64,000 nt of DNA, from NCBI RefSeq assembly GCF_900499005.1, contig NZ_LS991316.1, positions 269,676 through 333,675 of the forward strand. The letters run 5' to 3'. Position 1 is the first letter of the stretch; each line of letters opens with the position of its first letter. The notes below the pieces were generated by a model. It was not told the origin of the DNA, did not search any database, and worked only from the letters and a program-made list of their open reading frames with translations. Source of the DNA: Actinomyces culturomici (GTDB lineage Bacteria; Actinomycetota; Actinomycetes; Actinomycetales; Actinomycetaceae). Shown here one piece after another: positions 37,615 to 46,948 of this stretch. The position numbers and the translations under genes were made by a program.

Positions 37615-38547
37615 GTGTCCAACCCAGTCTTCGACAAGCTCGAGACCCAGTGGGCGAAGGAGTCGCGCACGCCCGCCGGATACCCGACGATGCCCGGCTA
37701 CACGCCCGGCGCCGGGTCCGCGGCGACCGACGCCCGCTTCCCCTACGGGGCGCAGGCGGCGAGCGCCGCGCAGAGCGCCCAGACGCTCCCGCAGTACGAC
37801 CAGTACTCGACGCAGCGGATGGAGGAGGCCTACGCGGGCCCCGCCGCCGACGCCGTCGATCGCGGAGCGATGACCTACGACGACGTCATCATGAAGACGG
37901 GGATCTCCCTTATCGTCCTCCTCGTCGGCGCCGTCGTCTCCTGGATGACGACCGCCGCCAACCCCGGCCTCGGCATCGCCCTTTCCGGAATCGGCGCGCT
38001 CGTTGGATTCATCCTCGCGATGGTGAACTCCTTCTCGAAGACGATCCGCCCCGCCCTCGTCCTCGCGTACGCCGCCTTCGAGGGGCTCGCACTCGGCGCC
38101 ATCAGCGCCGTCTTCGAACTCATGTACCCCGGGATCGTCGTCCAGGCGCTCGTCGCGACCGCCGCCGTCTTCGGCGTGACACTCGCTCTCTTCGCCTCCG
38201 GGCGCATCCGCAACTCGTCGAAGCTCATGCGCTTCACGCTCATCGCCCTCGTCGGCATCCTCGTCTACCGCCTGCTCTCGTGGGTCCTCACCCTCACCGG
38301 CGTCCTCTCGTCCGGCGGTCTCGACTCGATCACCGTGATGGGCTTCCCGCTCGGCATCGTCGTCGGGTTCCTCGCGGTCCTCGTCGGCGCCGCCTGCCTC
38401 ATCCAGGACTTCGATCATGCGAAGATCGGCGTCGAGCGGGGAGTGCCCGTGATCTACTCGTGGGCGTGCGCCTTCGGCATCCTCGTGACGGTCGTGTGGA
38501 TGTACCTCGAGATCCTCCGACTCATCGCCGCCTTCCGCGATAACTGA
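37615..38547 (+). CDS. Bax inhibitor-1/YccA family membrane protein
   Basis: A 310-aa protein with a ~90-residue hydrophilic N-terminus rich in Tyr, Gln and Pro, then about seven membrane spans with the family features AYAAFEGLALGAISAVFE and IQDFDHAKIGVERG. Members in eukaryotes and bacteria can leak Ca2+; the bacterial role is unclear. GTG 37615 with GAGGAGG about 8 nt upstream. GAGAAT (37573-37578) is a possible -10 for a short leader. Confidence 0.9.
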   Translation: MSNPVFDKLETQWAKESRTPAGYPTMPGYTPGAGSAATDARFPYGAQAASAAQSAQTLPQYDQYSTQRMEEAYAGPAADAVDRGAMTYDDVIMKTGISLIVLLVGAVVSWMTTAANPGLGIALSGIGALVGFILAMVNSFSKTIRPALVLAYAAFEGLALGAISAVFELMYPGIVVQALVATAAVFGVTLALFASGRIRNSSKLMRFTLIALVGILVYRLLSWVLTLTGVLSSGGLDSITVMGFPLGIVVGFLAVLVGAACLIQDFDHAKIGVERGVPVIYSWACAFGILVTVVWMYLEILRLIAAFRDN

Positions 38548-38662
38548 CGCTTCGCGCGGGCGGCCGACCCATCGGGCGGCAGCCCGCGCGGCGTTCGCGG
38601 CCCTCCCGGCGACGGGATTCCGCGACCCGCCCCGCAGTCTCCGACGAACGAATAGGACACCC

Positions 38663-39058
38663 ATGGAGAACATCACCGTCACCGGCGAATTCGGCCGCAA
38701 GCCCGCCCTCGCCTTCGAGAACGATCCCTCCGACGAGCTCCTCGTCGAGGTTCTCAAGGAGGGCGACGGCCAGATCGTCGAGCCCGGCGACACCATCCAC
38801 TGCCACTACCTCGGCCAGGTCTTCGACGGGGCCGTCTTCGACAACTCCTACGACCGCGGCCAGGCGCTCTCCTTCCAGATCGGCGTCGGCATGGTGATCC
38901 GCGGATGGGACGACGGGCTCGTCGGGCAGAAGGTCGGCTCGCGCGTCCTCCTCTCGATCCCCTCGGAGTACGGCTACGGCTCGCGCGGCGTCCCGCAGGC
39001 GGGCATCCGCGGCGGCGACACGCTCGTCTTCGTCACGGACATCCTCGGCGTCGCCTGA
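38663..39058 (+). CDS. FKBP-type peptidyl-prolyl isomerase
   Basis: A 131-aa cytosolic single-domain FKBP that catalyses prolyl cis-trans isomerisation. The domain shows HCHYLGQVFDGAVFDNSYDR, the core VIRGWDDGLVGQKVGS and the closing IPSEYGYGSRGV. No signal peptide. It starts with ATG after ATAGGACACCC, and a 20-bp terminator follows. Confidence 0.94.
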   Translation: MENITVTGEFGRKPALAFENDPSDELLVEVLKEGDGQIVEPGDTIHCHYLGQVFDGAVFDNSYDRGQALSFQIGVGMVIRGWDDGLVGQKVGSRVLLSIPSEYGYGSRGVPQAGIRGGDTLVFVTDILGVA

Positions 39059-39059
39059 G

Positions 39060-39076
39060 ATCGACGAGGTCGGGGC
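39060..39076 (+). repeat. Dispersed intergenic motif, exact copy
   Basis: ATCGACGAGGNCGGGGC (N = T) starts 1 bp after the FKBP stop codon and precedes the terminator hairpin. Confidence 0.8.
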
Positions 39077-39088
39077 AGTCGCCCTACG

Positions 39089-39132
39089 ACGCGGGAGCGC
39101 CCGGTGCCGTTCGGCACCGGGCGCTCCCGCGT
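39089..39132. terminator. Bidirectional terminator between FKBP gene and msrA
   Basis: Perfect 20-bp stem (39089-39108 with 39113-39132) and GTTC loop, in the gap between convergent genes. Confidence 0.9.
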
Positions 39133-39162
39133 TCGGCGAGCCCCTCGGTTCGAGGGAGGCGC

Positions 39163-39774
39163 TCAGACGATCGGACAGGGCACGCCCGTACGGGCGTGGC
39201 ACTCGTAACCGTGGGGGTTCTTGTACAGGTACTTCTGGTGGTACTCCTCGGCGTACCAGAAGGGACCGGCCTCCTCGGCGGGGGCGATCTCGGTCGCGAT
39301 CGGCCCGAAGCCGCGGGCGGCGAGCTCTGCCTGGTAGGCGTCGCGGGCGCGCAGGGCAACCTCGAGCTGGCCGGGCGTCGTCGTCCAGATCGCGCCGCGG
39401 TACTGCGGGCCGAGGTCGTTGCCCTGACGGTCGACCTGGGTCGGATCGTGGATCTCGAAGAAGCGGGCGATGAGCGCGGCCGCGGAGGTCGCTCCGGTCG
39501 AGAAGACGACGCGGACCGTCTCGGCGTGACCGGTCGTCGAGGTGCACACCTGCTGATAGGTGGGGTTCTCGGCGTGTCCGCCCATGTAGCCGGTGGCGGT
39601 CGCGACGACGTCCGGCGCGTTCCAGAACGCCTTGTCGATGCCCCAGAAGCAGCCGCCGGCGAGGTAGAGGACCTCCTCGCCGTCGCCGGGCGCGGTGTCG
39701 ATCGGCGCGCGGAGGGCGGCGGGTTCGGGAAGCAAGGAGAAGCCCTGGGCGGGGCCTGCGAGCGATGCGGTCAT
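39163..39774 (-). CDS. msrA: Peptide methionine-S-sulfoxide reductase A
   Basis: Repairs oxidised methionine (S-sulfoxide) in proteins. The catalytic Cys is in AGGCFWGIDKAFW, followed by TGYMGGHAENPTYQQVC; the C-terminal resolving Cys candidates are YECHARTGVPCPIV. 203 aa. On the minus strand TTCGAT ends 6 nt before the ATG, so it is probably leaderless. A copy of the dispersed 17-bp motif lies just upstream. Confidence 0.95.
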   Translation of the reverse strand: MTASLAGPAQGFSLLPEPAALRAPIDTAPGDGEEVLYLAGGCFWGIDKAFWNAPDVVATATGYMGGHAENPTYQQVCTSTTGHAETVRVVFSTGATSAAALIARFFEIHDPTQVDRQGNDLGPQYRGAIWTTTPGQLEVALRARDAYQAELAARGFGPIATEIAPAEEAGPFWYAEEYHQKYLYKNPHGYECHARTGVPCPIV

Positions 39775-39793
39775 GGGCCCATCGAACCACGCC

Positions 39794-39810
39794 GCCCCGT
39801 CCTCGTCGAT
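39794..39810 (-). repeat. Dispersed intergenic motif, minus-strand copy
   Basis: Exact minus-strand copy of ATCGACGAGGNCGGGGC (N = A), 20 bp upstream of the msrA start in the gap to the AI-2E family gene. Confidence 0.8.
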
Positions 39811-39981
39811 CGGAAGGCGGACGAGGCCGGGAGTGCGCGCCGAAGGAGGGAAGGGGAGGGGAGCCGGACGTGGAAGGCCGCTCGCGCAGCGCAATGGGGG
39901 AGGAGCCCGGGAGAACCCGGGACGAAGACGCGGGCGTCCTCGGGTAGCCTTGAGGGCAGTGGAAACGAGAGGGGAGAGCCG

Positions 39982-41433
39982 ATGGGCGACGAGTCCTCGC
40001 GCATGAAGTGGCGCTTCGCGGAGATCTTCGAGCGGCTGGCGAACCAGGTGACGGAGAAGCCCGCGGAGGGCGCCGAGGAGCCGATGGAGTTCCGCGCCGG
40101 AGACCCGCTCGACGCCGATCGCGACGCGACGACGGCGGTGCCCTGGGCACTGAGGGTGACCGCGGCGCTCTCCTGGCGGATCATCGTCGTCGCGGCAGCC
40201 GCCGCGGGCCTCGTCTGGGGCGCGATGCAACTCTCGATGATCATCATGCCCGTCGCGATCGCGCTGCTCCTCGCGGTCCTCCTCGAGCCGCTCGTCGGGT
40301 GGTTCACCCGGCGTCTCAACTTCCCTCGGACCCTGTCCGCGGTGCTCGGCCTGCTCCTCATGCTCGCGATCGTCGTCGTCGCCCTGTCGCAGGCGGGTTC
40401 GGAGATCTTCCAGCAGCTCCCGCGCCTGTTCTCCAAGGCGAGCGCCGGCGTCGACGAGCTGATGAACTGGATCCAGAAGGGGCCGCTCAAGCTCGACACC
40501 TCGATGATCAATCAGGCTCTGCAGACCGTGCAGTCGGAACTCACGCAGTGGTTGCAGGCGAATTCGTCGACGGTCGCCACTTCGGCGCTCAGCGTCACGT
40601 CCTCGGTGCTCTCGCTCGCGTCGAGCCTGCTCATCATGCTCTTCTGCCTTTTCTTCTTCCTTAAGGAGGGGCGGACGATCTGGCTGTGGGTCGTACGGCT
40701 CTTCCCGGCTCCCGCCCGCACGCCGCTCCACGAGTCGGCGATCCGGGGCTGGGTCACCCTCGGCTCCTACGTCCGCACGCAGATTCAGGTCGCCGCGATC
40801 GATGCGATGGGCATCGGCCTCGGGGCGTTCTTCCTCGGCCTGCCGATGGTCGTCCCGATCATCGTCGTCGTCTTCTTCGCGTCCTTCGTCCCGATCGTCG
40901 GGGCCCTCGTGTCCGGCGCGATCGCGGTGTTCGTCGCCCTCGTCGATCAGGGATTGACCGCGGGCGTCATCATGCTCGTCGTCATCCTCGCGGTCCAGCA
41001 GATCGAGTCGAACCTCCTCCAGCCGCTCCTCATGTCGCATGCCGTGTCGCTCCACCCGATGGCGGTGCTCCTCGTCGTCGCGGCGGCGGGCTCTGTCGCC
41101 GGCATCCCCGGCGCGGTCTTCGGCGTGCCGATCGCGGCCTTCCTCAACGCGACGTTCCTCTACCTCCACGGCTACGACTCGATGCCTGAGCTCGCGACCG
41201 TCCAGGACCGCCCCGGCGGTCCTCCCGGGATGCTCGAGGACATGGTGAGCGCCTCGTACGGCGACAAGGGCCGTGTCGGGGCGGAGGCCCAGCCCGCAGA
41301 CGCGCGGGCGACCGCTTCCGGCGCCGCGCCCGCGGAGCCGGCGATCGAGGACGCGACGGGCGCGACGCCGTCGGCGGCCCCGAAGGCGGCGGACGACTCC
41401 GTCGACGACTCCGAGGAGCCGAGCGGGGAGTAG
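39982..41433 (+). CDS. AI-2E family transporter
   Basis: A 483-aa membrane protein of the TqsA/YdiK (AI-2E exporter) family, with two early spans, a long soluble segment, and further spans including the typical VPIIVVVFFASFVPIVGALV and VVILAVQQIESNLLQPLLMS. The C-terminal ~85 residues are an acidic Ala/Pro/Asp tail. The family is diverse and includes antiporters as well as signal exporters, so AI-2 export is not assured. A -10 box TAGCCT (39944-39949) and GAGGGGAG before the ATG define its start. Confidence 0.9.
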   Translation: MGDESSRMKWRFAEIFERLANQVTEKPAEGAEEPMEFRAGDPLDADRDATTAVPWALRVTAALSWRIIVVAAAAAGLVWGAMQLSMIIMPVAIALLLAVLLEPLVGWFTRRLNFPRTLSAVLGLLLMLAIVVVALSQAGSEIFQQLPRLFSKASAGVDELMNWIQKGPLKLDTSMINQALQTVQSELTQWLQANSSTVATSALSVTSSVLSLASSLLIMLFCLFFFLKEGRTIWLWVVRLFPAPARTPLHESAIRGWVTLGSYVRTQIQVAAIDAMGIGLGAFFLGLPMVVPIIVVVFFASFVPIVGALVSGAIAVFVALVDQGLTAGVIMLVVILAVQQIESNLLQPLLMSHAVSLHPMAVLLVVAAAGSVAGIPGAVFGVPIAAFLNATFLYLHGYDSMPELATVQDRPGGPPGMLEDMVSASYGDKGRVGAEAQPADARATASGAAPAEPAIEDATGATPSAAPKAADDSVDDSEEPSGE

Positions 41434-41452
41434 CCCTCGTCCACCCCCTTCA

Positions 41453-41487
41453 CCGAGAGCATCACCTTTCCTCGTCGAGGGGATGCG
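41453..41487 (-). repeat. Dispersed 35-bp repeat, copy 2
   Basis: Its reverse complement matches 35965-35999 at 30 of 35 bases, identical over the first 15 (CGCATCCCCTCGACG). It lies 19 bp after the AI-2E family gene, just before the 20-bp terminator. Confidence 0.75.
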
Positions 41488-41509
41488 ATCTCCCCAGTCG
41501 CACCATTTG

Positions 41510-41552
41510 CGCTACGAGGCCGGGACCCCGACGGGGTCCCGGCCTCGTAGCG
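41510..41552. terminator. Bidirectional terminator between AI-2E family gene and greA
   Basis: Perfect 20-bp stem (41510-41529 with 41533-41552) with a GAC loop. Remaining bases to the greA stop show no further structure that I can support. Confidence 0.88.
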
Positions 41553-41663
41553 TTCTCGGGTTGCGCGCGGGGCGCGCCTCGTGCGGCGGGCTCGGAGCCC
41601 CACAGGAGACGCTCGCCCGGAGGACGAGCGAAACTGCGAACGGGGTTCGGCCTCCGGCCGTGC

Positions 41664-42143
41664 TCAGCCGACGAAGGGCTTCGCGTCGAGGATCTCGACT
41701 TCGATCATTCGGCCGTTCGGCGCCTCGTAGGAGAGCTTGTCGCCGGGCTTGTGACCGACGACGGCGGCGCCGAGGGGCGCCTGCGCGGAGAAGACCTGGA
41801 CGCCGAGGTCGCCGCCGGCGTCGCGCGAGCCGAGGAGGAACTTCTGCTCGCGGCCCGCGACGATGGCGGTGACGACCATGCCGGGCTCGACGATGCCGTC
41901 GTCCGCGGGGGTCTCGCCGACCTGGGCGTGCTCGAGCATCTCCTGGAGCGCCTGGATACGGGTCTCGTTCATCGACTGCTCGTTGCGCGCGGCGTGGTAG
42001 CCGCCGTTCTCGCGAAGGTCGCCCTCCTGGCGCGCGGCGTCGATGAGCTTCGCGATCTCGACGCGCTTGACCTCGATGCGCTCGGTGAGTTCGTTCTTCA
42101 GCAGGTCGTACTGCGCCTGCGTGAGCCACTGGGTGTCGGCCAT
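41664..42143 (-). CDS. greA: Transcription elongation factor GreA
   Basis: Stimulates RNA polymerase to cleave backtracked transcripts. The 159-aa protein has the N-terminal coiled coil with LRENGGYHAARNEQ (acidic tip region) and a C-terminal FKBP-like domain ending ISYEAPNG-type sequence (here LSYEAPNGRMIEVE). ATG 42143 with GGAGG about 6 nt upstream; longer in-frame starts lack support. It stands alone on the minus strand, apparently with its own promoter. Confidence 0.96.
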   Translation of the reverse strand: MADTQWLTQAQYDLLKNELTERIEVKRVEIAKLIDAARQEGDLRENGGYHAARNEQSMNETRIQALQEMLEHAQVGETPADDGIVEPGMVVTAIVAGREQKFLLGSRDAGGDLGVQVFSAQAPLGAAVVGHKPGDKLSYEAPNGRMIEVEILDAKPFVG

Positions 42144-42291
42144 GGGTACCTCCGATGAAAAAGGGCCGACACCGCGGGGGTGCCGGCGTTGGAATGGGCC
42201 CCAGTGTACCAATGAGACCCGCGTTACGTCGTCGAGGGCGCGCCGGGGCGTCGGCCTGCGGAAAGTCGGAGGCCGAGCGGGGGATGGGCGC

Positions 42292-42972
42292 TCAGCCGAG
42301 AACGGCGAAGTACACCGCGACGCACTGGCACGCCCAGGCGAGCACGGTGAAGGTGTGGAAGATCTCGTGGAAGCCGAACCAGGTCGGCGACGGGTTCGGG
42401 CGCTTCATCCCGTAGACGAGCGCGCCGAGCGTGTAGAGGACGCCGCCGGCGACGATGAGGAGGACGACGACGGGGCCGCCCGCGGCCCAGAGCTGGGGGA
42501 GGTAAGCGATCGCGACCCACCCGAGGACGACGTAGATGAGGGTTGCGAGCCATCGCGGCGCGGTGGGCCAGAAGAGGTTGACGAGGATGCCGAGGATCGC
42601 GCCTGTCCATACGATTCCGAGGATCACCGTCGTGTCGTGCCGGTTGAGGAGCGCGACCGATAGGGGGGTGTAGGTGCCGGCGATGAGAAGGAAGATGTTC
42701 GAGTGGTCGAGCCTTCGCCACACGATCTCCCAGTTCGGCTTCCAGTAGAAGCGGTGGTAGAGGGCGGAGATGCCGAAGAGGAGGAGTGAGGCCGCGAGGT
42801 AGACGGCCGAGGCCCACTTGTCCGGCGTCGTCGGCGCGAGGCAGACGAGGACGATGGCGGCCGCGAGCGAGAGCGGGGCCGCGACGAGGTGGAGCCACCC
42901 GCGCAGGTGCGGCTTGATGGCGACGAGCTGATCGGGGAACCACTTCGTGGGCTGGAGCGACGCGACCTTCAT
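42292..42972 (-). CDS. trhA: Hemolysin III/TrhA family membrane protein
   Basis: A 226-aa protein of the hemolysin III (PAQR-like) family with about seven membrane spans. Conserved residues include the early HLVAAPLSLAAA, SALYHRFYW, FLLIAGTYTPLS with its Asp/Ser region upstream (DHSN), and the late FHEIFHTFTVLAW with the metal-type His pair. In E. coli the relative TrhA is tied to membrane-lipid homeostasis. GGAGG about 5 nt before ATG 42972. It diverges from uppS, an arrangement also known in Mycobacterium. Confidence 0.9.
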   Translation of the reverse strand: MKVASLQPTKWFPDQLVAIKPHLRGWLHLVAAPLSLAAAIVLVCLAPTTPDKWASAVYLAASLLLFGISALYHRFYWKPNWEIVWRRLDHSNIFLLIAGTYTPLSVALLNRHDTTVILGIVWTGAILGILVNLFWPTAPRWLATLIYVVLGWVAIAYLPQLWAAGGPVVVLLIVAGGVLYTLGALVYGMKRPNPSPTWFGFHEIFHTFTVLAWACQCVAVYFAVLG

Positions 42973-43010
42973 GAGTCCTCCTTCGTGGCCCAAGGGCCGA
43001 ACCCTGTACT

Positions 43011-43041
43011 TACGTTTCCGTAGGTTACTACACCGTAGGTT
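43011..43041. promoter_or_regulatory. Candidate repressor operator between trhA and uppS
   Basis: TACGTTTCCGTA (43011-43022) is a perfect TACG-N4-CGTA inverted repeat, and CCGTAGGTT occurs twice (43018-43026 and 43033-43041) with a 15-bp period. The block is AT-richer than its surroundings and lies 39-69 bp upstream of trhA. The form resembles TetR-family operators. No regulator gene is adjacent. TACGCT (43195-43200) is a possible -10 for uppS. Confidence 0.5.
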
Positions 43042-43264
43042 CGCGGTGCGAGGGCGGTTCGTCCCACGTTCCGAGCCGTATCGAGCGCTCGCGGCGCGCC
43101 CGGTTCGAACCCGCCGGGAGAGCTCGCGACGACCGATTCGGACGGCCCGCGTCGGCCGAGTCGCCCGTCGGACTCACCGCCCCGACGGTTTGACGATACG
43201 CTGTTCCCGCCGGAACGCGAGAGCATGCGGGAGAACCGCTCGGACCTGCGGAAGAGAGGGCGCC

Positions 43265-44026
43265 ATGGCGCGGTGGAACCTGGCCTACGACCTCTACGAG
43301 AAGCGCCTGCGCAGGCAGCTCCCGCCCGAGGCCATCCCGCGCCACGTCGGCGTCATCCTCGACGGCAATCGTCGCTGGGCGAAGTCGCTCGGCGTCCGCC
43401 CCTCGCAGGGCCATCGGGCCGGGGCCGACAAGATTTCCGAGTTCCTCACCTGGGCCGACGAGGTCGGCGTCGAGATCGTCACCCTGTGGATGCTCTCGAC
43501 GGACAATCTCTCGCGCACCTCCGACGAGCTCGACGAACTGTTGGCGATCATCGCGGACGCGGTCGACCGCCTCGCAGCGCAGGGGAAGTGGCGCCTCGCC
43601 GTCGTCGGTGACCTCGGCCTGCTCCCCGAGCCGATCGCCGCCCGCATCCTCGCCTCGGTCGAGTCGACCGCCGCCCTCGAGGCGATGCGCGTCAACATCG
43701 CCGTCGGCTACGGCGGCCGCCACGAGATCACCGAGGCCGTCCGTGCGATCCTCACCGACGCGATCGCGCAGGGGACGAGCCTCGAGGACCTCGCCCGCAT
43801 GCTCTCCGACGCGGACATCACCGCGCACCTCTACACCCGCGACCAGCCGGACCCCGACCTCGTCATCCGCACGTCCGGCGAGCAGCGCCTCTCCGGCTTC
43901 ATGATCTGGCAGTCCGTCCACTCCGAGTACTACTTCTGCGAGGCCTACTGGCCCGACTTCCGCCGCGTCGACTTCCTGCGGGCCCTCCGCTCCTTCGCCC
44001 AGCGCGAGCGGCGCCTCGGCCGCTAA
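43265..44026 (+). CDS. uppS: Isoprenyl transferase (undecaprenyl/decaprenyl diphosphate synthase family)
   Basis: cis-Prenyltransferase that makes long-chain polyprenyl diphosphate, the lipid carrier for cell-wall synthesis. The catalytic Asp lies in GVILDGNRRWAKSLG, with TLWMLSTDNLSR and the C-terminal LVIRTSGEQRLSGFMIWQ. 253 aa; chain length cannot be deduced. ATG 43265 with GAGAGGGCG just upstream. It diverges from trhA, and its substrate pathway also needs IspH, encoded 3 kb downstream. Confidence 0.94.
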   Translation: MARWNLAYDLYEKRLRRQLPPEAIPRHVGVILDGNRRWAKSLGVRPSQGHRAGADKISEFLTWADEVGVEIVTLWMLSTDNLSRTSDELDELLAIIADAVDRLAAQGKWRLAVVGDLGLLPEPIAARILASVESTAALEAMRVNIAVGYGGRHEITEAVRAILTDAIAQGTSLEDLARMLSDADITAHLYTRDQPDPDLVIRTSGEQRLSGFMIWQSVHSEYYFCEAYWPDFRRVDFLRALRSFAQRERRLGR

Positions 44027-44145
44027 CCGTCGTTCGCTCGCGCCCGCCCTCGTCCGTTCGCGGATTCACGAGGCCGGGGCCGCGGGCGGAGCCCGCGGGC
44101 GCGAGCGAGCCGGAGAGATCGAGCCGCCTCCCCCGAATACGCGCG

Positions 44146-44181
44146 ACGCCCCGCCCTCGTCGATGAACGAGGACGGGGCGT
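44146..44181 (-). terminator. Terminator after the PfkB kinase gene, built on the dispersed motif
   Basis: A 15-bp stem with one mismatch (44146-44160 with 44167-44181) and CGATGA loop, 10 bp past the minus-strand kinase stop. Its left arm is an exact minus-strand copy of the dispersed 17-bp motif (44148-44164). Confidence 0.82.
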
Positions 44182-44191
44182 CGGTTCGGAT

Positions 44192-45127
44192 TCAGTCGAT
44201 CTCGTTCGCCCACGGCGGGTTTGCGCCCGCCCGGGAGACCGTGACGTCGGAGATGCGGGAGGCGCGGTCGAGGATCGTTCTCACCGCGTCCTCGCCGATG
44301 GACTCGATGGCGGCGCGCCTCTCGGCGCCGGCGAGTCCGAGGCCCCACATCGCGTCGAGGATGCCGCCCATGAAAGAGTCGCCGGCGCCGACGGTGTCGA
44401 CGACTGTGACGTCGGCCGGGGTCGCCTCGTAGCGGACGCCGGAGGCGGAGACGGCGAGGCCGCCCTTCTTGCCGCGGGTGACGATGATGAGCGAGGGGCC
44501 GAGGTCGAGCCATCGGGCGATGACCGCCTCGAGGTCCTCGCCGCCGGTCAGCCACTCGATGTCCTCGTCGGAGACCTTGACGACGTCGGAGACGGCGACG
44601 AACTTCTCGACGAGCGGGAGGGCGCGCTCGGGTTCGCCCATGACGGCGGGGCGGGCGTTCGGATCGAAGGTGATGAGCGCGTGCGGGAGGGCGGCGACGA
44701 GCGCGTCGTAGACGGCGGTCGCGCCCGGCTCGACGGCCGCTGAGATGGAGCCGGCGTGGACGATGAGGGCCTTCTCGGAGACCGGGATCGGCGCCGTCGG
44801 GTTCCAGTCGAAGTCGAAGGTGTAGGTCGCGGCGCCCCTCTCGTCGATCATCGCGTTCGCGGTGGTCGTGTGGTGAGCGCCGTGGGACTCCGGGGTGATG
44901 ACGACGTTCGAGGCCGTGAAGTGCTCGTCGATGACGCGCCCGCGCGGGTCGTCCGCGAACCATGTGGAGAGCACCGCGGGCCGACCGAGACGCCCGAGAG
45001 TCATCGCGACGTTCGCGGGCGAGCCGCCCGGGATCTCGCGGGCGTCCTCCGGGTGGGAGACGGGGGTGACGATGTCGATGAGGGCCTCGCCGATGGCGAG
45101 GATGTGCGGCTCGGTGGAGAGGTCCAT
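44192..45127 (-). CDS. PfkB-family carbohydrate kinase, fructokinase-like
   Basis: A 311-aa ribokinase-fold kinase. The N-terminal signature is IGEALIDIV and [15 protein letters not shown], and the C-terminal anion-hole/catalytic motif [15 protein letters not shown] is intact, with [11 protein letters not shown] in the middle. These features are closest to fructokinases, but substrate specificity in this family is hard to predict. ATG 45127; no strong ribosome binding site is visible. A GC hairpin (45145-45164) separates it from xseB. Confidence 0.87.
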   Translation of the reverse strand: MDLSTEPHILAIGEALIDIVTPVSHPEDAREIPGGSPANVAMTLGRLGRPAVLSTWFADDPRGRVIDEHFTASNVVITPESHGAHHTTTANAMIDERGAATYTFDFDWNPTAPIPVSEKALIVHAGSISAAVEPGATAVYDALVAALPHALITFDPNARPAVMGEPERALPLVEKFVAVSDVVKVSDEDIEWLTGGEDLEAVIARWLDLGPSLIIVTRGKKGGLAVSASGVRYEATPADVTVVDTVGAGDSFMGGILDAMWGLGLAGAERRAAIESIGEDAVRTILDRASRISDVTVSRAGANPPWANEID

Positions 45128-45176
45128 GGCGCGTCCTTCGTCGGGCGGCGCACCCGTGCGCCGCATCGGGGCCATT

Positions 45177-45404
45177 CTAGTCGGCGCTCGGGGTCTCGGG
45201 GGTCTCCGCCCTCGTCAACCTCGATTGGGCGGCGTCGAGGATCGCGCGGCAGCGCCCGGCGAGCGCCTCGCCGCGCTCCCAGAGCGCGAGCGTGTCCTCG
45301 AGCGGGGCCTGGCCCGATTCGAGCGCGCGGACGATGCCGACGAGCTCGTCGCGGGCCTGTTCGTAGCCGAGCGTGGAAACGTCGGGGAGTTCGGGGGCGT
45401 CCAT
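45177..45404 (-). CDS. xseB: Exodeoxyribonuclease VII small subunit
   Basis: A 75-aa subunit of exonuclease VII, the exact family size. It shows the family region [20 protein letters not shown] followed by [16 protein letters not shown]. Its ATG shares one base with the xseA stop (TGATG), so the two are translationally coupled, as in most bacteria. Confidence 0.94.
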   Translation of the reverse strand: MDAPELPDVSTLGYEQARDELVGIVRALESGQAPLEDTLALWERGEALAGRCRAILDAAQSRLTRAETPETPSAD

Positions 45405-46705
45405 CAGTCCTCCTGATCGGTGGGGGTGGTCGGGTCCGGCGCGGCGGGCGCCGGGGGAGTCTTCGGTGCGGTCGAGCCGACGACCTGGGCGACGAGGCGC
45501 CCGCGGGCGAGCACACCCTCGATGAGCTGGCCCTTCGACACCTCGGCGGCGTCGCGGACGAGGCTCCCGTTCGGCAGCTTGAGCATCGCGTACCCGCGAT
45601 CGAGCGTCCCCTGCGGGGAGAGCGCGGTAAGCGTCGCGCGCGCCTGCGCGAGCGTTTGCGACTCGGCGGCGAGTCGGCGCTCGATGGCGAGGCGCATGCG
45701 CGCGGTTTGCTCGTCGAGCCCGGCGCGATGCGAGTCGAGGATCGCACCGGGGCCCTGGAGGACCGGGCGGCTGAGCAGCATCGCGAGGCCCTGCTCCTCG
45801 CGGGTGAGCCGGGCGGCGAGGGCCGCGCGGATGCGAGCGGTCGCCTGCGCGAGGCCCTCGGTCTCCTGACGGAGATCGGGGACGATCCGGCGGGCGGCGT
45901 CCGTCGGGGTCGAGGCACGGTAGTCGGCGACGAGATCGAGGAGGGGCGCATCGCCCTCGTGACCGATGGCGGAGACGATCGGCGTGCGGGCCGCGGCGGC
46001 CGCGCGGACGAGGGCCTCGTCGGAGAAGGGGAGGAGGTCCTCGACGGAGCCGCCGCCGCGGGCGATGACGAGGACGTCGACCTCGGGGAGGGCGTCGAGT
46101 TCTCCGATCGCGCGGGTCACTTCGGGGACGCAGTGGTCGCCCTGGACGGCGACCTCGCGGATCTCGAATCGGGCGCCCGGCCAGCGGGCGGTCGCGTTGA
46201 CGAGGACGTCGTCCTTCGCTTTCGCGTTGCGGCCGCAGACGAGGCCGATGACGCGCGGGAGGAAGGGGAGGGGCTTCTTGCGATCCGCGTTGAAGAGGCC
46301 CTCCTCCGCGAGGAGGCGGCGCGTCCGCTCGACGCGGGCGAGCAGATCGCCGAGACCCGCGACGTGCACCTCGTCCGCGCGAAGGCTGAGGGTTCCGCGG
46401 CGCTCCCAGAAATCCGGCTTCACGCGGGCGACGACTCGGGCGCCCTCGGCGAAGGCGGGGCCCGACCTGTCGATGAGGCTCGGCCAAGCGGTCACGGTCA
46501 TCGAGGTGTCGGCCTCGACGTCGCGCAGGACGAAGAACGCCATCTTCGTACCCGGGCGGGGCTTGTACTCGACGACCTGGCCCTCGACCCACAGGGCCGA
46601 CATGCGATCGACGTAGATCTTGATGTTCTCCGTCAGCCTGCGCAGCGGCCAGGGGTTGTCGCGGGTGGTGTCCGCGGCCTTCGCCGCCGGGGGTTGATTC
46701 GGCAC
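45404..46705 (-). CDS. xseA: Exodeoxyribonuclease VII large subunit
   Basis: Catalytic subunit that degrades single-stranded DNA into oligonucleotides. An N-terminal OB-fold ([20 protein letters not shown] region) precedes the catalytic domain with [35 protein letters not shown] and [19 protein letters not shown] 46705 places the start ~20 residues before the conserved [12 protein letters not shown], giving 433 aa. The C-terminus is Pro/Thr-rich. It diverges from ispH across a 243-bp gap in which I see only the ispH -10. Confidence 0.95.
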   Translation of the reverse strand: MPNQPPAAKAADTTRDNPWPLRRLTENIKIYVDRMSALWVEGQVVEYKPRPGTKMAFFVLRDVEADTSMTVTAWPSLIDRSGPAFAEGARVVARVKPDFWERRGTLSLRADEVHVAGLGDLLARVERTRRLLAEEGLFNADRKKPLPFLPRVIGLVCGRNAKAKDDVLVNATARWPGARFEIREVAVQGDHCVPEVTRAIGELDALPEVDVLVIARGGGSVEDLLPFSDEALVRAAAAARTPIVSAIGHEGDAPLLDLVADYRASTPTDAARRIVPDLRQETEGLAQATARIRAALAARLTREEQGLAMLLSRPVLQGPGAILDSHRAGLDEQTARMRLAIERRLAAESQTLAQARATLTALSPQGTLDRGYAMLKLPNGSLVRDAAEVSKGQLIEGVLARGRLVAQVVGSTAPKTPPAPAAPDPTTPTDQED

Positions 46706-46920
46706 CCGACCAGGATGCCACAGGGCCGCGTCGGCGACCGAGCGGGCCCGCCGCGGGAGTGCACATCGAGGGCACTGTCCGAGGGGCGCTCGTTCGGCGT
46801 GCTCGCTCGCGCGCTCGTTCACCGTGCCCGTCACAGCCGCGGGTTCCCCGCAGCCTCGCCCGGGCCCACATCCGCCGGCGCTCCGTGTTCGCCATCCCAC
46901 CCGGATTCGCCGCGCCTGCT

Positions 46921-46926
46921 TAGACT
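46921..46926 (+). promoter_or_regulatory. -10 box of ispH
   Basis: TAGACT lies 22 nt before the assigned ATG. An in-frame GTG at 46940 would be nearer to the predicted transcription start, leaving the exact ispH start open by three codons. Confidence 0.5.
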
Positions 46927-46948
46927 CCGGGTCGGTAGTGTGGTCGAC

